From Clostridiaceae bacterium (GTDB lineage: Bacteria > Bacillota > Clostridia > Lachnospirales > Lachnospiraceae), in the NCBI GenBank assembly GCA_009911065.1, contig QXWR01000010.1, positions 58,611-122,610 on the forward strand: 64,000 nt of DNA. The letters are read 5' to 3'. The notes below the pieces were generated by a model, which was given only the letters and a program-made list of their open reading frames with translations, was not told where the DNA came from and ran no database searches. This document shows, piece after piece, positions 50,769-60,213 of the stretch. The translations under genes and the position numbers were made by a program. The stretch's first letter is position 1. Every line of letters begins with the position of its first letter.

Positions 50769-53108
50769 ATGGGAGAAGTCAGACAACAAATTCAGCAGGT
50801 AGATGATGACTATTTGGCTGGATTAAGTAACAAGGGAATTGTTAAGCGGGCCTATAAGGATTTGAATCAGGAGCAGCCGGCGGCTGTGTGGCAAGAGGAA
50901 GAAGTTCAGGTTACATTGCGGGAAGAGACCTGTGTCATTCGGGCACCGTTGGGAAAGAGCAGCTGCAGCTGTCCCTCCAGAAGTATTTGCCGCCATGTGG
51001 TGACGGCAATTTTATGGCTGCAAAAAGAGCTTGGGAAAGAGGAGGTTTCCCTGGATTGTAAAAAAACAGCGGAGACAGAAAACCTAGATGGGAATGTAAA
51101 CGATATAGGAAAATCAGACGAGACAGAAAACAAAGAGGCAGAATCCGATGAAAAAGCAGACAAAACGGGAAAAGCAGATGCCAAAACAAACGAGACAGAA
51201 AAGACCGATGAACAGCCAGGTATTTTCGAGGAACTGCTTACCATTCCCCTTGAACACTTAAAGCGTATCTGCAAAGGGAGCCGTTTAAAACGATTTGTGG
51301 CACATATGCAGGCAGGAGATGTAGTGCAGACAGAGACCCGGTCTGTGGTAACGGTACAGTTTCCCTGGGAGAACACAGTGGTGAAGCTTTTAGAACCTTT
51401 GGAGTATTCTTCCTGTACCTGCCGAAGTGCAGAGCTTTGTGTACATAAAGCCCAGGCGCTGTTGGCTTTTCAGATTCACCGGAGCCGGATTTTGCTGGAA
51501 GATTTGGAGGAAATTCCAGCAGAGGATGGACCTGTCCATGAAGAACAGATGAAAAAGGCTGGGGAAATGGTTCGAAAAGAAGTGGCAGACCAGCTGTGTA
51601 CCGGCCTGTCCCGACAGTCACCGGAGGCCAAGGAGACCATGGAACGTCTGGCTGTCATCTGCCACCGAGCCGGACTTGCAGATTTTGAGGGACAGCTGCG
51701 GGAAATTGGTTCTTTGTATCAACAGTACTTTAACCGTTCTGCTGTGTTTCGCGGAGAAGAACTTTTGGGAAAACTACTTTCTTTGTATGAACAGGCAAAC
51801 CGGGTTACAAGGGCAAAAGATAAGAAAGAGCTAAGGACATTGGCCGGAGTGTTCAGGGAATCTTACCAGCTGGTGGGAAAACTGCAGCTAATGAGTATTG
51901 GGAGACGGTTTTTTTCCAGCAAAACCGGATATGAGGGGGACATTTACTATTTTCTCGAAACCAAACAGAAGAAATGGTATACCTGGACAGATGTGCGGCC
52001 GGTTTTCTATGAAGGAGTCCGCAAAAGGCAGGCAGCTGCCGTAGAAAAATCCCCAGCTCCCTGGGGCCTTCCCTGCAATCGGGAACAGTTGCTGGAGATG
52101 GAATTTTTGCTGAAAGGGGCAAAGGCTGCTGGAGATGGCAGATTGTCTGTAAGCCAGGAAACAAAAGGAGACGTCCTGGGAGTGAGAAGATTTGAGCCAG
52201 AGGTAATAGGAGATTTGGTTTATTGGGATTATGGAAAACTTTTGCAGGACATGTTTGGCTGTGAAAGGGGAACGAGACAGACAGACAGAAGGAAAGAGCG
52301 ATTGGCATTGGTGGGAGCAGTTGGGTGGGAGCAGACCAAGTTTGATGAGATTAATCAGAGATTTTTTTGGAGTATTTTGGATGAAATGGGGAGAAAACTG
52401 TTTATTTCTCTAAAAAATACAAAGGAGGATGGGGCTGTCATTAAGCTGTTGGAGCGGCTGGCAGAACGGCTGAAGAAAAATCCCCATCCATCCATGGTTT
52501 TCTTTGGCTCTGTGTATCTGGAGGATGGACAACTGCGTCTGTATCCCATTGAGATTTTCCAGAAAGAAACTGCCGGATTATATCTTGCTTGGTTAGAATC
52601 CCACAACAGCCAGAAATCCGGAAGCCATGAAAAATCCCGCAACGGTGGCCAATCCGGGGCTGATGAGGATTTCAAGGACAGACAGGAAGGTACGTCTGAA
52701 ATTACCAGGCAATGTGTGCCGGATTTTATATTGAAATCCATGGAACAGTACCAAAATGAGGCGGCAGGAATGCTTGAGGATTTGTTTTCTGCCGGACTTT
52801 TTTCTCTGGGGGAGGAGATGCTTTTGGCCCTGTCCCATTTGGCAAAGGATGGGGAGAGTATGGGGCTTCATCAGGCAGGGGAGGAATTTGCTTTCATCCG
52901 ACAACAGTTGGAAGAAAAGAAACACCAAATGGATTTTTCACCGGAAGGGATTTTGGATTCCATGGGGCGGCTGCACCGCTATCTCCAGGCTTGTCAGGAG
53001 AAAATTTCCTATGACCGGGCCTATGGGGCTATGAAGGAGGAGATAAACAAGCCAGAGGAGGAGAATGGGGGAGAGGAAGAGGGAGATGGAGAAGGGACAA
53101 GAGAGTAA
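50769..53108 (+). CDS. SWIM zinc-finger protein of the MoxR/VWA system
   Basis: I chose ATG 50769 (MGEVRQQIQQVDDDY), eight bases after AAAGGGGA; 779 aa. A SWIM-type zinc motif CSCPSRSICRH lies at about 60-70, and a second-like motif CTCRSAELCVH at about 215-225. Between them is a highly charged Lys/Glu/Asp/Thr-rich linker of about 55 residues. The rest is helical. SWIM proteins occur beside MoxR/VWA/DUF5682 genes and may bind DNA or proteins as the adaptor of the complex. It starts the second block, ending 39 bases before DUF4132. Confidence 0.85.
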   Translation: MGEVRQQIQQVDDDYLAGLSNKGIVKRAYKDLNQEQPAAVWQEEEVQVTLREETCVIRAPLGKSSCSCPSRSICRHVVTAILWLQKELGKEEVSLDCKKTAETENLDGNVNDIGKSDETENKEAESDEKADKTGKADAKTNETEKTDEQPGIFEELLTIPLEHLKRICKGSRLKRFVAHMQAGDVVQTETRSVVTVQFPWENTVVKLLEPLEYSSCTCRSAELCVHKAQALLAFQIHRSRILLEDLEEIPAEDGPVHEEQMKKAGEMVRKEVADQLCTGLSRQSPEAKETMERLAVICHRAGLADFEGQLREIGSLYQQYFNRSAVFRGEELLGKLLSLYEQANRVTRAKDKKELRTLAGVFRESYQLVGKLQLMSIGRRFFSSKTGYEGDIYYFLETKQKKWYTWTDVRPVFYEGVRKRQAAAVEKSPAPWGLPCNREQLLEMEFLLKGAKAAGDGRLSVSQETKGDVLGVRRFEPEVIGDLVYWDYGKLLQDMFGCERGTRQTDRRKERLALVGAVGWEQTKFDEINQRFFWSILDEMGRKLFISLKNTKEDGAVIKLLERLAERLKKNPHPSMVFFGSVYLEDGQLRLYPIEIFQKETAGLYLAWLESHNSQKSGSHEKSRNGGQSGADEDFKDRQEGTSEITRQCVPDFILKSMEQYQNEAAGMLEDLFSAGLFSLGEEMLLALSHLAKDGESMGLHQAGEEFAFIRQQLEEKKHQMDFSPEGILDSMGRLHRYLQACQEKISYDRAYGAMKEEINKPEEENGGEEEGDGEGTRE

Positions 53109-53147
53109 AGCAGCGTTCCAGCAGTGTTCCAAAAGGGAGGAAACGAT

Positions 53148-56100
53148 ATGAATTTGGCAGAAAACCGTTTTGAGAAGGAAAGAAATGAAGCTTTGGATTC
53201 CATGGGACTTACAAAAGAGAACCGCAGGCTGGCAGATCAATGGATGGATATGGAGCAGGAGGAAAACCCAAAACTTTTAAAACTTATGAGACTTCAGGAT
53301 TTTAACGGAAACAGAACCAACACATGGGCCTGCGTTTCCTATCTTGGATGTTTGAAAAAGAATGGAAGGAAAAAAGAGGCGGGACGTTTTGTGCGGATGG
53401 CAGCTGTGGTTGGGGGAGCAGCTGCAGGGTCTGTATTAACAAACCTTAACGGAGACAATCTGGAAGAAATTGTTTCTTATCTGTCAGGGGAGGATGCCAG
53501 AGAACAGGAAATGGCCATTCGGGGGAAAATCTATTCCGTAGGCATTTACAAACGGAAACCATCCGAGATGGAAAAGCTGTTTGAGACAGGAAAAAAAGAA
53601 CCCAATGTGCTTCTTGAAGCAATGAAACGATATTGTAAATATGAAGAAAATGCCTGGAGGATACTGGCCGCTTCTTATCTTCATGTGACAAAACCAGGAG
53701 AGGCCGGGAATGTGGCAAATGAACTGGTGGACAGTCTTCTCAAGGCAGTTTCCGACATGGGAAGAGGCTTTTCCAAATGGGATTTGGAGCGGATGGAAGC
53801 TTATGTGAGAAATACGGACCTGGAACAACCTTTTCCCCAGGGAATTTACCAGATTTGCTGGGAAAAGGGAAATCCAGCCATGCATACCGGAGTGTGTGGG
53901 GCATGTGCATTTCTTGCAGCGTTCCATTCTCCCTGTCTGGAGAAATTTTTAAGGCTGATGGTGGGACTGGAATTAAGATACAGCAGTCGGGGAATTGTTC
54001 TGTCCTCTTGTATGGATGTGGTGGAGGAATCCTGGTATCATAAACAGATGGAACAGCTGGAAGATATGCTTCCCATGGAGGAAGATTCCTATGTTTTATG
54101 GTGTGTCAGCCAAAAGAGCAGACAGACTCTGGGACGTATGGCGACAAAATACCCGGATGCTGTGGAACGGTTTGGGTCCAAATGTGCCTGGAAGGATTAT
54201 GAATATATAATGGGGGAGCTGAAACAACAAAATCTGCCCCTTTATGAAAAAATGTCGGTTTCTTACGAGAAGAACTGGAAGGAAAAATGGGCAAAAGAAA
54301 TGGTGAGCCGGATTTATCCCGGCAGGGAAGAAGGGAGGGCGTATCTGCTGGGGCAGACGTTGGCAGATACCCTATTGCCTTTTGTCAAAGAATGGGGAGA
54401 TTCTTGGGACGGTTTTGGGGACGAGGAACGAATGAGGCTGATTTGGGCGGCAAAGGACTGGGGGGACGAAGGATTGTATGAAAGGGCAATCGTTCTGGAA
54501 GCATTTTTAAGGGATACGAATTTTTTTGAACATGAATGGATTGGCCGGAAAGAGGATTTAAAATGGATGCTGTCTGTTTTCTGTAAAGAACACCTTTCCC
54601 TTAGCTGCCAGATTCATCTTTTAGCTGGTTTGGGAGAGTCAATACGGGATAAGGGAAAGAAACCTCTTTATTTGGAACAATGTAAGAAAGCTTTGATTTC
54701 TATGAGAACGGTGTGGAAGCAGGATGAGTGGGAATCCGGACTGGGGGAAGCGGCCAAAGAAGGCAGCCCTTGTGGGCGGTGTTTTGGAATACAAATGCTG
54801 GATTTTTGCATGATCCAGGAAATGAATACAGAAGCGGATTTAGAAGCTTACCGGAAACAAATTTTTTCTGCTGCTTCCAGTGGTTCTAAGCAGGTGCAGA
54901 GGGCGCTTTTTGAGGTGCTGGCTGGCCATAGGGAGTGGGAGTCAGAGATTTTAGACCTTCTGGCTTCCAAAAAACTTGGGGAGAGAGAGCTTGCCGTGGG
55001 GATTCTGGAAGAGTGGGGCGGATGTTCTTCTCTGGAAAAGGTAAAAGAAGCAGCTTTGAAAGAGAAGAGCAAAAAGCTAAAACAGCGTTTGGAAGACATC
55101 GTTTCTTCTGAAAACAAACCTGTGACAGGAAAAGTCATGGACCGTCTGGCAGCAGAATTGCTGGGATTTGGAAAAAAGCGGAGGGTGGAGTGGACAAAAA
55201 ATATTTCTTTTCCCAAACTTCACAGACAGGATGGGGAGGAGGTATCGGAAGATTACCGCACGGCGATTTTTGCGGCTTATGCAGACATGGACCTGCCAGG
55301 GCTGGATGAAAGGGTCAGCCGCTTGGCGTCAGAACTGAATCAAAAAGATCTTTCCGATTCCATGGCAGTCCTTCTGGATGAATGGCTTCGTGAAGGGGCA
55401 GAGGCAAAAAAGAGATGGGTTTTGTATGCTGCGGCCATTCATGGAGGAGAAGCCCTGGTTCCGGTTTTATGCCGTCAGATTGATGTGTGGTCAAAAAATG
55501 CAAGAGGAGTTATGGCTGGGGAAGCAGCCAGAGCGTTGGTCCTTGGAGGTACAACCGAGGCCCTTTTGTGGGCAGATAAAGCATCCAGAAGCCACAAGTC
55601 TGGACAGGTAAAAAAAGCAGCTTTAAAAGCTCTTTCGGAGGCGGCAAAAGTCCTTGGAATCCATCCAGAGGAACTGGAGGACCGGATTGTGCCGACGTTT
55701 GGATTTGATCAGAACCGGGAACGAGTGTTTGATTATGGAACCAGAACGTTTCGGGCAGTTCTCACCTTCTCTCTGGAAGTGGAGATTTTTGATGAGACCG
55801 GAAAACAGCTGAAACATATTCCGGCTCCGGGAAAGAAAGAGGAAGATTTAAAAGCATTGGAAGCTTATGGGGCTTTTAAGAAAATGAAAAAGCAGTTAAA
55901 AGATGTGGCAGCCAGTCAAAAACAGCGTTTGGAGCGGGTTTTGACAACCGAAAGACAATGGAGTGCAGATTCGTGGAAAGCCCTGTTTGTAAATAATCCG
56001 GTGATGAATCTTTTTGCCTGGGGATTGATTTGGGGAAGGTATGAAGGAGACGTTCTCGTGGAGACGTTCCGGTATATGGAGGACGGAAGCTTCAACACAG

Positions 56101-56615
56101 AGGAAGAGACTCTATATGAGTTTCCCAAAGAAGGAACCATAGGGTTGATCCATCCAGTAGAGCTTTCCCAACAGCTGCTGGAAAAGTGGAGAGAACAGCT
56201 TTCGGATTATGAGGTGGCACAGCCGTTTTTACAGATTGACCGTCCAGTGTACAGACCAAAAGAAAAGGAGAGGAAGGAAAGTCAGCTGACCCGTTTTCAG
56301 GGAAAAACGGTAAATGGTTTTTCTCTGGCAGGAAAACTGCTCCGGCAGGGATGGATGCGGGGGCCGGTGGAAGGCGGAGGATTTTACCATTCTTTCTTTT
56401 ACCGAGACGGGGACATGGAAGCAGAGTTGGAATTTTCCGGAAGTTTGGTTGGGGCGGAAATGGAGGAAGTGACTATAGGAGAACTTGGATTTTACCGGTG
56501 GGCGGAGAATAAAGGGGAAAAGAACACAAAGAAAAATTGTATTTTGATGGAAGTAAAGCCGCGGTATTTCAGTGAGGTGGTAAAAATGGTGGAAGAGATT
56601 TTTTCTGTTTTTTGA
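53148..56615 (+). CDS. DUF4132 (MolR-like) protein
   Basis: ATG 53148 (MNLAENRFEKER) follows GGGAGG; 1155 aa. The C-terminal 250 residues fit DUF4132 (KALFVNNPVMNLFAWGLIWG; LIHPVELSQQLLEKWREQL; GKLLRQGWMRGPVEGGGFYH). The centre consists of HEAT-like helices (LASKKLGERELAVGILEEWG). DUF4132 proteins such as E. coli YehI/MolR are often encoded near MoxR/VWA genes; their function is not settled. Here it follows the SWIM gene in the same transcript. Confidence 0.85.
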   Translation: MNLAENRFEKERNEALDSMGLTKENRRLADQWMDMEQEENPKLLKLMRLQDFNGNRTNTWACVSYLGCLKKNGRKKEAGRFVRMAAVVGGAAAGSVLTNLNGDNLEEIVSYLSGEDAREQEMAIRGKIYSVGIYKRKPSEMEKLFETGKKEPNVLLEAMKRYCKYEENAWRILAASYLHVTKPGEAGNVANELVDSLLKAVSDMGRGFSKWDLERMEAYVRNTDLEQPFPQGIYQICWEKGNPAMHTGVCGACAFLAAFHSPCLEKFLRLMVGLELRYSSRGIVLSSCMDVVEESWYHKQMEQLEDMLPMEEDSYVLWCVSQKSRQTLGRMATKYPDAVERFGSKCAWKDYEYIMGELKQQNLPLYEKMSVSYEKNWKEKWAKEMVSRIYPGREEGRAYLLGQTLADTLLPFVKEWGDSWDGFGDEERMRLIWAAKDWGDEGLYERAIVLEAFLRDTNFFEHEWIGRKEDLKWMLSVFCKEHLSLSCQIHLLAGLGESIRDKGKKPLYLEQCKKALISMRTVWKQDEWESGLGEAAKEGSPCGRCFGIQMLDFCMIQEMNTEADLEAYRKQIFSAASSGSKQVQRALFEVLAGHREWESEILDLLASKKLGERELAVGILEEWGGCSSLEKVKEAALKEKSKKLKQRLEDIVSSENKPVTGKVMDRLAAELLGFGKKRRVEWTKNISFPKLHRQDGEEVSEDYRTAIFAAYADMDLPGLDERVSRLASELNQKDLSDSMAVLLDEWLREGAEAKKRWVLYAAAIHGGEALVPVLCRQIDVWSKNARGVMAGEAARALVLGGTTEALLWADKASRSHKSGQVKKAALKALSEAAKVLGIHPEELEDRIVPTFGFDQNRERVFDYGTRTFRAVLTFSLEVEIFDETGKQLKHIPAPGKKEEDLKALEAYGAFKKMKKQLKDVAASQKQRLERVLTTERQWSADSWKALFVNNPVMNLFAWGLIWGRYEGDVLVETFRYMEDGSFNTEEETLYEFPKEGTIGLIHPVELSQQLLEKWREQLSDYEVAQPFLQIDRPVYRPKEKERKESQLTRFQGKTVNGFSLAGKLLRQGWMRGPVEGGGFYHSFFYRDGDMEAELEFSGSLVGAEMEEVTIGELGFYRWAENKGEKNTKKNCILMEVKPRYFSEVVKMVEEIFSVF

Positions 56616-56661
56616 CAAACATTTCAAAGAAACAGGCTTATGAAACCAAAAGGAGGATGTG

Positions 56662-59600
56662 ATGAACGTTTCAGAAATATTCGGGATTCTTCAAATCCCA
56701 AAAACCAAGGAGGAAGGGGAAATCCGCGCCGCTTATTACAGACTTTTGACCGGTGTCAATCCAGAGGATGACCCGGAAGGTTTTAAGCGGCTTCGGAGAG
56801 CCTATGAAGAAGGAATCGCATATGCCAGAGAACTGGACAAGGAGGAAGTAACATCTAACGTGGAGTGGCTTCAAAATCAGGAGGCAGGCAGGCTTTTGCA
56901 GCAGCTGGCGGAAATTTATGAAGACATATCAAAAAGGCAGGATTTGGACCAATGGAAAAATCTTCTGTCAGATGAGTTTTTTCAGTCTTTGGAGGACGGG
57001 GAGACTGCAAAATGGATTTTGTTTTCTTATTTGGCGGAGCATTTTTATCTTCCATGGCATATATGGAAATTTCTGGACCAGGAATTTTTCATTGAGAGGG
57101 ACCAGGAGGAACTGAAAGAACATCTGCCAAAAGAATTTGTGGATTATATGGTGGCAAAACTTCAGACAAATACAAAGAGAGGTTCATTTCCTTTTGAAAA
57201 ACTGAAAGGACAGCCCAAGGGAGATTACGACGGATTTATCCGGGAATACGGGAAATTTGTCCAAGAAACGTTTGAACCCACCAAAGAAGGGCTGAAGGAA
57301 AAGGGACGCTGGCTGGAAAAAATCGGCTTTTACGCCATTGATCATCCATGGTTTGATCTGGAGCTGGCAAAATATCAGGCAGATCAGGAAGACTATGAAA
57401 AAGCGGCAGAGATGGCAAGAAAGCTGATAAAAGAAAACCCGGAAGATGAACATATCTGGATTTTAGGGGCGAATCTTTTAAGCATATGCGGTCAGGAGGA
57501 AGATGCCCGCAGAGTTTTGGAGGATTACCTTACTTGGGAGGAACAAACCCTTTGGGGAAAGTTTCATGCTTTTTCTGGACTGGCAGAGATGGAGGCAGAA
57601 CAAGGCAAATGGGAACGAGCAAAAGTTTTGTCGGATCATGCCAGAGTAATTCACGATACAGAGGAGTTAAAAACGCTTCAGGACCAGATTCATAAGAAAC
57701 TGATAGAGAATTACAGGAAACGAGAAGAATCTTTAACCAATGAGGAAGCCTATCTTCTTTGCAGGTGTTTTGTTGAGTCGGGCCAATACGAACAAGGGCT
57801 TGCCTTTTTTACATCACATTCCGAATATTGCCAGAATACGGCCCAGTGGCACCGGCAGCTGTCAGCCCTCAAGTTAAAGGCCGGACAGGCAGAGGAGGCT
57901 TTTAAGGAGACCGAAGCATGGAGGCAATGTATGCTGGTGGAACTGAAAGGCCGCCTAAATGAGACAAAACCAGATGAATCCGTCACAAAAGAGTTGGCCA
58001 TGAATGCCTACATGGAAGGAGAAATCTACAACAGATGTTACATGCAGGAAGAGGAAAAGGAAACGCCCAATCCAGAGACCCTGAAAGAGCTTGCCGACAA
58101 GGCGCTTGTCTGGTATGACCGGGCCTTGGAATTGCAGCCAAATCAGGTGGAATTTCTCACCCATAAAATGCTCCTTTTGCGGGAACAGAAAGAATACCAA
58201 AAGGTCATTGATCTGTGTGAGAAAATTTTGGAAATCGCTCCTTCCTTTTTTCCTCCTTATTCCCACCTTCAGGAAGCTTACGAAAAGCTTAAAATGCCCC
58301 AGGAGGTGGTGAATACGTTTTACCGGGCAAAAAACATTTATGACGGCGATCCAGAGATCTATCTTCGGGCAGTGCGGGTATTTCTGGCGTACCAGCAGTA
58401 CCAGGATGCCCTGGAGATTCTTCACCAGGCAAAAAAGGCAGGCGCCATGAATTTTGAGCTTCAGGCAAAAAAGATTATTGCTATGTGCCGTCTGGTACAT
58501 AGAAAAGACAAAAGAGCATGGAAGGAGGCAGACAACGCCGCAGATCTTGCCATTGAACAGATGACACAAGAGGGAGCAGATCCAGGGTTGCTGGCAGAAC
58601 TTTATTTGGAACGGGCCTATTTGAATGAAAATAACAGCAATTTGCACAACAAAGAAAAAGCCAGAATTTTACAGTACGCAAAGAAAGCTTTGGAGCTAAA
58701 TGACAACATTCGTGTCCGGTATTTTCTTGGAAGGTTTTATTTGGAGTATAACCGGGATTACAAACAGGCATATGAGCATTTAAAATCCTGCGAAGATCAA
58801 GGCATGACATTTTCCGGCATGTATCTTTTTCTTGGAAACTGTCAGGAGTATTTTAAAAATTACGATTTGGCCTTGTCCTATTACAGCAAGGCCATAGAAA
58901 ATGACCCTGACTGTCAGAATGCTTTTTGGCGGATGGGAAGAATCTGGCGAAATAAATGTAAAAATACGTTACAGGAGGAATATGCACACAAGGCGTTGTA
59001 TTATTTTGATCAGGTGGAAGAACGGTTTGGAGCTTTTTTGGATGTGTTCCGGCTGCGCTCCTATCTTTATCTGATTCTTAGAGACTATGATCAGGCTTTG
59101 TTCCAGGCAGAAAAAGGACTGGAACAAGAAGCAGACAGCGGGCTATTGCTCTTAAAGGGACGTGCCCTCCGTATGCTGGGCCATTATGAGGAGGCAGTAA
59201 AATATTTTGAGTCCAGCATTTCCTGTAAGGATACTTATGGGGGCAGCGAAACCTTTTGTTATGGACAGATATTTCAGTATTTTCTGGTTGGCAAACGGTT
59301 TGAGGAAGGAATGAAGTATTTTGAGAAAGTGCTGGAATCAACAGAGAAGGAAGAGATTCGGGAAGCATGTCTGGATCATATAGCAGATTATGCGTCCATG
59401 ACAGGAGATCTTCCATTGGCTCTTTCCTGGGTTAAAAAGCGGTATAAAACCGTGGATTTGTCAGACCGGGGGCAAGATACCTGGGAGCGGGCAGAACAAC
59501 GGGTTCGCAGCGTAATGTATTTGTGGCTGATTTTTCAGCCGGAGTTGGATGAGCTGTTTTTTGAGAAATGCAGGGAAGGAGCAGAGCTTGCAGAAAAAGC

Positions 59601-60213
59601 GCTAAAGGATGACAACGCGCTGCATACAGATCAGGCAAAAATTTGTCAGGATGTGGGAGAGGCTTACTTTTGCGCCGGAGATTATAAGACAGCCCGAACC
59701 TTTTTGGAACAGGCATACCGTGTGGTGAAAAACCGGGAGGACTATGAAGAATCTCAAGATCTGGCAGGACTTTTGATGAAGTGCTGTTACTGGATGGGAG
59801 ATTTGGAAAAGGCAAAAGAATATGGAGTGGTGTACCGGAAGCTTTTGGAAAAAGACTACAAAGAGTGTGGGGATTTGGGATTGTCCATGGAAGAACTTTT
59901 GTCTCGTTCCGGTCCGGATTCCAAACAACGGCTTTACCATCTGTTCTGTCATGCTTATTATACGGGACAATACGAAAAGGCCCGTGATTATGCAGAGAAA
60001 ATGTTTCCGGAAAAAATGTGCTGGTGGTGCCAGGAGGAAGGGTGTGCCGAGGAGTGGGAAATCCGGGGGCTGTTGGCCTTTCTGGACAAAAAGTACGAAG
60101 AGTCCAAAAAAGCCTTTGAACAGGAAAACCGCGTCCACTGGCTAAACGGCTCCTCGGAGGCACACCAAATGCTTCGCATGATAAAAGATTATGAAAGGAA
60201 ACGGCGGCACTGA
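56662..60213 (+). CDS. Degenerate J-domain plus TPR repeat protein
   Basis: AGGAGG lies five bases before ATG 56662 (MNVSEIFGILQIP); 1183 aa. Residues 1-60 resemble a DnaJ domain (EIRAAYYRLLTGVNPEDDPE, then GFKRLRRAYEEGI), but the HPD tripeptide needed to trigger Hsp70 is replaced by NPEDD. At least ten TPR-like helical pairs fill the rest (DQALFQAEKGLEQ, YEEAVKYFESSI). It is the last gene of the system and is likely a scaffold for protein-protein contacts. Its end overlaps the convergent MATE gene by 25 bases. Confidence 0.82.
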   Translation: MNVSEIFGILQIPKTKEEGEIRAAYYRLLTGVNPEDDPEGFKRLRRAYEEGIAYARELDKEEVTSNVEWLQNQEAGRLLQQLAEIYEDISKRQDLDQWKNLLSDEFFQSLEDGETAKWILFSYLAEHFYLPWHIWKFLDQEFFIERDQEELKEHLPKEFVDYMVAKLQTNTKRGSFPFEKLKGQPKGDYDGFIREYGKFVQETFEPTKEGLKEKGRWLEKIGFYAIDHPWFDLELAKYQADQEDYEKAAEMARKLIKENPEDEHIWILGANLLSICGQEEDARRVLEDYLTWEEQTLWGKFHAFSGLAEMEAEQGKWERAKVLSDHARVIHDTEELKTLQDQIHKKLIENYRKREESLTNEEAYLLCRCFVESGQYEQGLAFFTSHSEYCQNTAQWHRQLSALKLKAGQAEEAFKETEAWRQCMLVELKGRLNETKPDESVTKELAMNAYMEGEIYNRCYMQEEEKETPNPETLKELADKALVWYDRALELQPNQVEFLTHKMLLLREQKEYQKVIDLCEKILEIAPSFFPPYSHLQEAYEKLKMPQEVVNTFYRAKNIYDGDPEIYLRAVRVFLAYQQYQDALEILHQAKKAGAMNFELQAKKIIAMCRLVHRKDKRAWKEADNAADLAIEQMTQEGADPGLLAELYLERAYLNENNSNLHNKEKARILQYAKKALELNDNIRVRYFLGRFYLEYNRDYKQAYEHLKSCEDQGMTFSGMYLFLGNCQEYFKNYDLALSYYSKAIENDPDCQNAFWRMGRIWRNKCKNTLQEEYAHKALYYFDQVEERFGAFLDVFRLRSYLYLILRDYDQALFQAEKGLEQEADSGLLLLKGRALRMLGHYEEAVKYFESSISCKDTYGGSETFCYGQIFQYFLVGKRFEEGMKYFEKVLESTEKEEIREACLDHIADYASMTGDLPLALSWVKKRYKTVDLSDRGQDTWERAEQRVRSVMYLWLIFQPELDELFFEKCREGAELAEKALKDDNALHTDQAKICQDVGEAYFCAGDYKTARTFLEQAYRVVKNREDYEESQDLAGLLMKCCYWMGDLEKAKEYGVVYRKLLEKDYKECGDLGLSMEELLSRSGPDSKQRLYHLFCHAYYTGQYEKARDYAEKMFPEKMCWWCQEEGCAEEWEIRGLLAFLDKKYEESKKAFEQENRVHWLNGSSEAHQMLRMIKDYERKRRH

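Noticed and set aside
59432..60163. Minus-strand frame of 243 codons opposite the TPR gene
   Set aside because: Proline-rich, low-quality sequence lying entirely inside the J/TPR gene.
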